DNA of 64,000 nt. Origin: Dyadobacter sp. 676 (GTDB lineage Bacteria > Bacteroidota > Bacteroidia > Cytophagales > Spirosomataceae). The stretch's first letter is position 1. Each line of letters begins with the position of its first letter. This document shows positions 58,001 through 64,000 of the stretch, piece after piece. Location of the stretch: the NCBI RefSeq assembly GCF_040448675.1, contig NZ_CP159289.1, forward strand, positions 1 through 64,000, read 5' to 3'. The position numbers and the translations under genes were made by a program. The notes beneath the pieces are model-generated. The model was not told the origin of the DNA. It worked only from the letters and a program-made list of their open reading frames with translations, and ran no database searches.

Positions 58001-58643
58001 CCACCACTTCTTTCCGCACATAACCTACGAAAGAAAACACGAGCGTCGCCGCACCATCTTCCACCGCGATCTCGTATTTCCCGCTCACATCCGTAGCGGT
58101 GCCTCGGCTAGTGCCTTTGACCAGCACGCTCACACCGATCAGCGGCTCGCCTTTGCTGTCGGTCACTGTCCCTTTCACGGTCGCCTCTACCGTTGCCGCC
58201 CCTGCGGCCACAGGTGCCAGCGAGGCCACCGGGGTGCCTTCCGGCAAAGCGGAAGTGTGCCGTCCGGCAGCCGGTTGCTCTTTTTTGCGGCGCGAAGCCA
58301 GGAGCACGTAGGTATTATCCTTTACCTTTCTGTATTTCAGGCCCGTCGGTGCCAATAGAGCTTCCAGGTTCTGTTCGAGCGTCTTGCTCGGATCGATGGT
58401 CTGCGACGATACCTTGAGATCGTCGAGCAGCTTTTCTTCGAAGAGGATATCGGCTCCATAGCGTTCTTTCAGTTTCAGGAGCGCGTCGCGCAGCAACATA
58501 GGCTGGCCCTGAAGGAGCTCTACCGGTGCCTGGCGGGTTTCGGGCCCCGCCCAGGCCAGCGCTTGCCCGGCGCCCGGCAAAGGGAGCAGGTTGAGCATGA
58601 CATAAAGACCAACGGCCTTTGTCAGAGGTACATGTGGGTTCAT
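55002..58643 (-). CDS. SusC/RagA-like TonB-dependent transporter with STN domain
   Basis: 1,213 residues. Signal region, STN domain (LLRDALLKLKERYGADILFE; about 50-115), carboxypeptidase-regulatory-like domain (VKGTVTDSKGEPLIGVSVLV), plug (LSEVVVTALGIKRDKRALGY, VRGSNSLVGNSQPLYVIDGI type) and a 22-strand barrel ending RYFGVSLNVEL. The STN domain means it also signals to the FecR anti-sigma factor encoded next to it. It imports a polymer-derived substrate with SusD. Confidence 0.95.
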   Translation of the reverse strand: MNPHVPLTKAVGLYVMLNLLPLPGAGQALAWAGPETRQAPVELLQGQPMLLRDALLKLKERYGADILFEEKLLDDLKVSSQTIDPSKTLEQNLEALLAPTGLKYRKVKDNTYVLLASRRKKEQPAAGRHTSALPEGTPVASLAPVAAGAATVEATVKGTVTDSKGEPLIGVSVLVKGTSRGTATDVSGKYEIAVEDGAATLVFSFVGYVRKEVVVGTLSEIDVTLAEDTQNLSEVVVTALGIKRDKRALGYSVQEIGGEAVSMAKEANLATTLAGKMAGVQVTRSANGAGGSSRVVIRGSNSLVGNSQPLYVIDGIPMDNSNPNSPSATGGIDYGDGISNINPEDVESISVLKGPNAAALYGQRGSNGVVLITTKSGKSRKGIGVKYGVDYSVGDALVLPDFQDEYGQGLDGTFTHFRGDDGKIYTWAAAQAGNIQGMPKTSGGRDRFTRASWGARMDGRQYEDQWGNILNFSPQPNTFQTFFRKEKQLVNNLSLEGGNDNVNYRLSYGHTNIDGYTPGNTLKRNNVNLRTVAKITPKLELDVKANYIGQKGENRPTVSDASDNPAYLFISQPRSMPMSILANSAWTAEDVARQLGYGTVPFVGMEKTYATNSSTANPYWTVDHTRNFDDRQRLLGLIRLSYQFNDWIRLTAKTGTDFYTDQRLRYREKGTYQSANRNGDISEQVTRVREDNSDILLSLTPQLTKDISLGLNLGANHQKFYSRTTGNTGTEFIVPGLYAINNTLINSYVFGLTESSINSVYLSGQVGFKEYLFLDFSARNDWSSTLSPENNSFFYPAVSASFVVTDAFNIRSNALSFLKVRASVAQAGSSGSPYQLTGTYSLDQVAHGGVPLASFSSTIPDPNLKNELTTSIEFGVEARFFKNRAGLAFAYYNASTKNQILDVPLPPSSTFASRRINAGEIRNRGVELTLNGTPIKTADGFTWDATFNFSRNRNRVMSLAEGVDTYVLGADRGVNVVAEPGKPFGTLIGNGFQWLRDENGNRLIDPTTGLPLKSNSKILYELGNALPNWIGGFNNTFRYKGISLSGLFDISQGGKIYSQSLREELIYGTIKRTLPGRDGTYVAEGVVASKSENGKWAGTGQANTKQVKAQDYWNVVAPDKDNVIPEEMLNDASYIMFRELTLNYQLPNSLVSRTPFKGIRAGIYGRNLFYLQRKTEGFAPEASSFNVNNSSLGLESTALPLLRYFGVSLNVEL

Positions 58644-58660
58644 GGATGTGTAATAAAAGG

Positions 58661-59677
58661 TTAATTGGTGTCAAGTGAATCAGGTACGAGGTAAACCTTC
58701 CCGCTCCGCACTTCGACGGTCATTTCGAGCATTTCCGCCAGTACGGAAAGCAGTTCGTCGGCTTGCCGTGCCTTAAAAGTGCCCGTAACCTGGCGTGCGG
58801 CCAGCGAGGGGTCGTCGATGACGGTCTGTAAGCCGAAAACCGAATGCAGCTCGCGGGTAACATCGAAAAGGCTGGTATGATCAAAGCGGAAATGATGTTC
58901 CTGCCAGCTGGCCGGATTGGCGCGTTCCGTGGTGGTCAATGGCTGAATGTCGATCTCGCCCGTACTTTCGATAGATGCTTTTTCGCCCGGTTCCATATCG
59001 AGCGGTGCGGCCATTTCCGGTGACGAAATCCGGACCTTCCCCTTGCTGAGCACTACCTGCGTCCCCTTCTCGCGGGAATACACGAAGAACTCGGTACCCA
59101 GCACGGTTACCTTTCCATGATCGGGCGTGTGTACCGTGAACGGCTGGTTGTCGGCCCGGTGCGTCACTACAAAACTTGCCTCCCCTTCCAGCGCCACGTC
59201 CCGGTTGAACCATCCGAAACCCCAGCGCAGCATTTTCAGCCCGCTATTGGGATGGAGTGCCACTGTGCTGCCATCGGGCAATGCGAGCGTGCGGTTTTCC
59301 GCGTAGCCGGTCCGGTAGTTTTCATAAAATACTACGTCTCTGAAAAGGTAAGCCGTAAACCCCGAGATAACCACCGCCGCAGCCGCCCAGCGCCCTAAGG
59401 TACCGAAGCCGTTTCGGATGTCGCCTGTCCGGCTCGCAACGGCCGCCTGCTCTTCCTTGTATTCTTCCGCTTCAAGTAATTCCTGCATCCGCTCAAATGC
59501 ACTATCCACATCAGGCAAAAATTGCGGATGGCTGTTTTCCCATTCCTGTAACCATTCAAAATACATTTCCTGGCTCTCCTGCCCGGCCAGCCACTCCTCG
59601 ATCAGCTGCTTTTGCAGGATCGTGGCCTGGCCGGAAAAATAGGTGAAGAGCATTTCTTTCGACAATGGCGTTTTCAT
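58661..59677 (-). CDS. fecR: FecR-family anti-sigma factor
   Basis: 338 residues. Cytoplasmic N-terminal helical domain (LQEWENSHPQFL), one TM (WAAAAVVISGFTAYLF), periplasmic FecR domain (GYAENRTLALPDGSTVALHP, VTVLGTEFFVYSREKGTQVV) and DUF4974-like STN-type C-terminus (TSLFDVTRELHSVFGLQTVI). It relays the transporter's signal to the sigma factor. Lies 24 bases after the sigma gene. Confidence 0.94.
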   Translation of the reverse strand: MKTPLSKEMLFTYFSGQATILQKQLIEEWLAGQESQEMYFEWLQEWENSHPQFLPDVDSAFERMQELLEAEEYKEEQAAVASRTGDIRNGFGTLGRWAAAAVVISGFTAYLFRDVVFYENYRTGYAENRTLALPDGSTVALHPNSGLKMLRWGFGWFNRDVALEGEASFVVTHRADNQPFTVHTPDHGKVTVLGTEFFVYSREKGTQVVLSKGKVRISSPEMAAPLDMEPGEKASIESTGEIDIQPLTTTERANPASWQEHHFRFDHTSLFDVTRELHSVFGLQTVIDDPSLAARQVTGTFKARQADELLSVLAEMLEMTVEVRSGKVYLVPDSLDTN

Positions 59678-59701
59678 GAATGGCTGTATGCTGATTATAT
59701 T

Positions 59702-60328
59702 CTAATTTCTTTTCAGCGACCGGCGCAATACGTTGAGCGCCCTGCTGATGTGCCCCTCCACCGCTTTTACCGAAACATCGAGCCGTGCGGCAATCTCCTG
59801 GTAGGACTTTCCCTCGAACCGGCTCAGCACAAATGCTTTCTGGCATTGAGGCGGTAATCCATTGATCACCCGCTCGATATGCATATAAAGCTCGTCGGTC
59901 TCCATGATCTGCTGGGGAGAAAGCATGTCCAGGCCCGAATGCTCCGCAAGCTCTTCCTGCCGGGTTTTCTGAAACTCCCAGCGAAGCCAGGTGAAGCACC
60001 GATTACGCACGGCCGTGAACAGGTAAGCCCGGAAAGTGGACGTGACGGTTAAATGCAAATGCTTTTTCCAAAAATTGAGGAAGATCTCCGTCACCAGGTC
60101 CTCGGCCACTTCTTTGTTATACACAAAGCGCACCGCATGGCTGCAAAGCGGAATATAATAGGTCCGGAACAACAGCTCGTAGCCCTTGGCCGGATCGGTT
60201 TCGAATGTTTTCCGAATAAAAAACTCCTTGTCCGTCGATTCCGGCACGCGCTTGTCCCCGCCATGTCCGGCCGGCTTGCCGAGGTTTTGCTCCTCGTCCG
60301 GTTGTTGGTCAAATGGTTCGGGGTTCAC
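59702..60328 (-). CDS. ECF RNA polymerase sigma-70 factor
   Basis: 208 residues. Region 2 (YELLFRTYYIPLCSHAVRFV, VAEDLVTEIFLNFWKK) and region 4 (LPPQCQKAFVLSRFEGKSYQ, EIAARLDVSVKAVEGHISRA). The N-terminus to about residue 30 is low-complexity and the true start may be internal. First gene of the sigma-FecR-SusC-SusD operon, which it presumably activates. Confidence 0.94.
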   Translation of the reverse strand: MNPEPFDQQPDEEQNLGKPAGHGGDKRVPESTDKEFFIRKTFETDPAKGYELLFRTYYIPLCSHAVRFVYNKEVAEDLVTEIFLNFWKKHLHLTVTSTFRAYLFTAVRNRCFTWLRWEFQKTRQEELAEHSGLDMLSPQQIMETDELYMHIERVINGLPPQCQKAFVLSRFEGKSYQEIAARLDVSVKAVEGHISRALNVLRRSLKRN

Positions 60329-60497
60329 GTAGCTCTGTCGGGTTTAGTTCTAAACACAGGACAAAATTTTGAAAGCCGACCCTAGCTGCCCCCGAAAAAA
60401 CTTTTATTTTTTCTTTTTGCAGAAGAAAGAATAGCTTCGCCGCCGGAGCTTTATCCCGATCAGCGCTTAACCGGCGCTTCAAGAAAGAGGAGCTTCC

Positions 60498-60791
60498 TCA
60501 TGAAATTTTCAATATTTCCTTTTCTATTCTCGACAAAAATTTGGATCGTGATTTCAAAGTCTCGATGTCGCTGTGGGATGACAGGTAAAACACCCCTTCT
60601 TTGCCGGGATCATCCAGCAGATAAAATTTGTAACCATACCTGACCTCGCCCGGCAACAGTTCGCTGCCTTTGATCGTAGGTACGAATTGATAAAGTATGG
60701 CGCCGTGTTCCTTAAAAAACTCCGGGATGAACGGTGTGGTAAGCTGGTCTGGATTTGCTGCCTTTGCCGTGTAGTGCTGCGGTTTTCGCAT
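60498..60791 (-). CDS. Hypothetical small soluble protein
   Basis: 97 residues, no TM (PFIPEFFKEHGAILYQFVPT, GVFYLSSHSDIETLKSRSKF). No family recognised. Stands alone upstream of the sigma operon on the same strand; coding use looks normal for the region. Confidence 0.6.
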   Translation of the reverse strand: MRKPQHYTAKAANPDQLTTPFIPEFFKEHGAILYQFVPTIKGSELLPGEVRYGYKFYLLDDPGKEGVFYLSSHSDIETLKSRSKFLSRIEKEILKIS

Positions 60792-61177
60792 AAGGGTTAA
60801 GTTTGTTGATGATGACGTACAACAAAAATAACTTCACTTTTTGACAAACACACAAAAACATGATATTATTTTTATCTTGATTTTGGTATCAATAATATCA
60901 ACCTACCAGACATTATTTTTCCTTTGAATCCGGAAGCCTGCCACGCATTGAGGCAATTTCCGTAATTGACTAACTCCTGCCGTTGTCCGTCGGCCATCGT
61001 TCCTCGTTCCGTTGGAAAGTCATAGAACTATTTCTATCGACCTGGATTAAACAAAGGTGTAATTGTATTGCTTTTCCTTTCGATATTCGCCTATTTGGCT
61101 TAATTTGTTGCCTTCCTTGGATAATACTCCCTCTCACGTGACATCAGTGGAAAAACAATCTGAAGTATCCTGCCCTC
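60792..61177. other. Divergent intergenic region
   Basis: 386 bases between a minus-strand and a plus-strand gene; AT-rich near 60810-60900. Promoters for both are expected. No repeat or RNA gene recognised. Confidence 0.5.
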
Positions 61178-64000
61178 ATGAGATTATTAATGTTGATTTT
61201 ACTGACAACGCTCCTTTTAGCGCCTGAACCCCTGTTTGCGAAGCAGGAAGGCCCGGGTTACTCCCTGAGGCATTTTACCAATGAAAATGGCCTCCCCCAA
61301 AATTCAGTAAGGTCCTTTGCGGCAGATCGCGATGGTTTCATTTGGCTGGCTACCGATATGGGTTTGGCGCGATTCGACGGCCAGTATTTTGTGACTTTTG
61401 ATGCGGGGAATCTCCGAACAAGTACCAGCCAGATCGTGTCTTTCGCTCCCGACCCGGAAGGGCGAAAAGATCGGTTGTATGCTTTGAGCGCAGATTGCAA
61501 CCATATCAAGATTTCCCGGGGTACGGCGGTCGTCGATAGCAATTTGCTCGAAGCATATTCCAACGGCCAGTTTAAGCCAAGGGAAGCAAACTGTGATTGG
61601 TTCTATTGGGTCGGTTTACCCGATCGGCACAAAGGTCAGTGGCCGATTTCACACTACCTGTTTTTAATCCCCGGCTCCGGGGGAAGTTTTTTACATGTGG
61701 CGCAAAGGCGGGAAAATTGATTTTTACCGGAGCTGGAAAAAGCAGCGAACTTATGCTACCTCTGGTTTGTCACCATTTGGGCTTTTCAGATTAGGGACAA
61801 ACCTGTATCACGACGATCAGCACGGTAACATCGAACTGATAGCGACCACGCCTGAAACGAATGTAAAACCCGGAAAAATTAAACTCACCAGAGCATCACC
61901 ACAGCATGCCGGCATCGATCTGTCCAAACCTTACGTGATTTATTCACACGATTTGTCGGGACAGACATTTATTTATCAGAATCAAAAACTTCACCAGCTT
62001 TCACAAGGCAAGCCCGGAGCTCTTCGTACCACGGTTTTACTCGAATCCTTTGATTTCCAGAAAAACAACATAGTTTCGGTATACTTCGACGAAAAGCATC
62101 AAAGACTTTATCTGGGAACCTCCAACAACGGTTTTTTCATTCTTGATTTCCACTTTTTCGAAACGCTGACCGTCGATAGCAACGAACCTGATGCGAATGT
62201 ATTCTATTCGCAAATCGCCTTCTCCGACAGCACGATCCTCATTCCGTCTTTCAACGTACTGGGCAAGGACGTCACCGGGCGTACCATTTCGTACAAACTC
62301 CCTCCCCTGGTTCATCACATTCCGATGAACATGCAAAGTGTGTTGAAATCCCGTTCCGGTGATATTTGGGTCAGGAAAATGAATATGCTGTACCAATTCG
62401 ATGGGAAGAGCAAAAAACTAAAAAACCAATGGAATGCAGGAAGGGAAATATCCCCTATTTATGAAGGCAGGGATGGGCGTATCTGGCTTGGCACACGGTT
62501 TGATGGCTTACTATATATTAATCCGGAGGAAAACGAAGCCTCTCTACGAACTTTCTCCCACAAAATCACAGGCATTACTTATATGTTGCAGGAAAATACT
62601 GACACCCTCTGGGTCGGCACACGGACCGGCTTGTTCAGAGTCGACCTGAAACGGAAGACCTTTTCCGTGTTGCCTAATACGAGCACCTGTCACATCAAAA
62701 GTCTCCACAGTTCGCAGGCGGGAGAACTTTGGATTACAACCGGCAAAAACGGGCTCTTTCTACTTAAAGACGCACAGCTTACCCGGCTTCCCCTGGATAA
62801 AAATAAGATATTGCTTAATGCGCATTGCCTGATGGAAGACAGGAACGGCTTTTTGTGGATACCAACCAACAACGGACTGTTTCGCATTTATCGCAAGGAT
62901 TTGCTGGATTTCACGGAACACCGGGATAGTACGCGGCTATATTATCATCGCTTCAAAAAACGCGACGGCTTCCGCACCAACGAATTCAACGGCGGTTGCC
63001 AACCCTGCGCGGTGCGCTTGCGCAACGGCTACCTGTCCCTGCCTTCGATTGACGGACTGGTCTTTTTCAGACCCGAACAAACACCGGTAGATGTGCCGGA
63101 CTCGCAAATCTTCATCGACCGGATCGAAGCGGACTCACGGAATATTCCTGTAAATGGTTCAAAAATACAGCTTAACGGCGTCAGCGATATCCAGGTATTC
63201 ATTTCGTCCCCCTACCTCGGCAACTGGGAAAACCAGCAGCTTTTCTACTCGGTATCGAGCGACAGGAGAACTGAAATCAGACAAATATGGCACCCCATTG
63301 AAAACGAACAGCAGTCAGTCCATCTCAATAGCCTGGAATCGGGAACCTACACGCTAAAAATCCGTAAAAATGGTGGGTTTGGAGCAAATTCAGAACGGTT
63401 GGCGACACTTACCCTCGTTATTCCGTATGCGTGGTATGAAACCTGGCCATTCAAAATGCTGGTAGTATCCCTGTTGCTCACGGCTATTTTTATGTACTAC
63501 AAGAACCGCCTCAGAAGAGCCAACCGATTAAACAGGATACTCGAATCCCGTGTGTCGGAAAAGACGCGCAATTTGCAGGAAACAATAAACGTCCTGAAAA
63601 CGTCCGAACAGGAACTCATGAGGCAAACCCGCTTGCAAATGCACCTGATTGCATCCATCAGCCACGATATCCGAAGCCCGCTGCGGTCGATAGAATTCAC
63701 CTCTGCAAAGCTGTCGGGGATAATCGAGAACGGTGACTATACGCTCGCCAAAACATTAGGATCAAGGGTAAACGAATCGTCCAGAAAGATCCTTTCCCTG
63801 TTGGAAAATATGCTCTCATATGCTAAATCTCATGTTTCGGGCGATGTTGTTTCGTATGAGATATTTCCGGCCCGCCCCGCTGATTGGCGAGGTCGCGTAC
63901 ATTTTCATGGAAGCATTCGCGGCCCAGCAGAATCATTTTGAAAACCATGTGCCCGAAACGCTTCGGATCAGGTCCAACAGGCAGTTATTGAAAATCATCC
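61178..64000 (+). CDS. Propeller-type sensor histidine kinase, partial, two frameshifts
   Basis: A paralogue of the kinase at 7062-10172. Signal peptide (MRLLMLILLTTLLLAPEPLF), propeller start (GLPQNSVRSFAADRDGFIWL), long sensor, Y_Y_Y-like region, TM (MLVVSLLLTAIFMYY) and HisKA box (ASISHDIRSPLRSI, His in SISHD). The frame breaks at a G5 run (61679-61683): with four, GEVFYMWRKGGKIDFY aligns with the paralogue's GRYFVYDQKTLRYYD. It breaks again at a C4 run (63875-63878), where three gives PLIGEVAYIFMEAFAAQQ and carries on to the window edge. The HATPase domain lies beyond the window. Confidence 0.85.

Overview
The window looks like a chromosomal segment of a Bacteroidota bacterium of the order Cytophagales, most like a Dyadobacter-type Spirosomaceae (inference). 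Supporting signs are three secreted proteins with type IX secretion (T9SS) C-terminal sorting domains, a sigma/FecR/SusC/SusD operon, two giant propeller-type hybrid sensors, and a type I-B CRISPR system of the Bacteroidota kind.

Layout. 1-6 kb: a giant T9SS adhesin-like protein (minus). 7-10.2 kb: a propeller sensor histidine kinase (minus). 10.9-36.9 kb: an integrated element of about 26 kb bounded by a 20-bp direct repeat (10923-10942 and 36854-36873), with a tyrosine integrase at its left end. Its left third is cargo: a polytopic membrane enzyme, and a lipoprotein plus 4-TM protein pair broken by an IS3-family insertion with a GATC target duplication. Its centre (17.8-28.9 kb, minus) is a tightly packed run of about 20 mostly small genes, many with one transmembrane segment, containing a GH24 lysozyme and holin/spanin-like genes. 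Its right part holds an HUH rolling-circle Rep, an LRAT/NlpC-like protein, a cytosine methyltransferase with a second plausible gene overprinted on it, and divergent regulators. A secreted T9SS lipase sits between the halves on the opposite strand. I see no terminase, portal, tail or Zot-like ATPase. The element is therefore best read as a temperate virus of unassigned type, possibly ssDNA with membrane-rich particles, and it is the strongest candidate for something undescribed.

36.9-38.6 kb: debris (a decayed second integrase with its arm-site repeats, and an IS481-type remnant). 38.65-49.6 kb: a CRISPR array of 23 repeats and 22 spacers, then cas2-cas1-cas4-cas3-cas5-cas7-cas8b-cas6 read leftwards as one operon. 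50-53.3 kb: a Kazal-type inhibitor lipoprotein, a T9SS protein and a SMUG2-type DNA glycosylase. 53.5-60.3 kb: sigma factor - FecR - SusC - SusD, a nutrient-uptake unit. 61.2 kb to the end: a second propeller sensor, cut by the window edge.

A cross-cutting observation: at least nine genes are broken by what looks like exactly one extra base, mostly in G/C homopolymers. Repairing each restores a sensible protein. I annotate these as single genes and treat the extra bases as probable sequence errors, with slip-strand phase variation as the alternative. Several apparently novel small ORFs, including one inside the cas operon, disappear under this reading.
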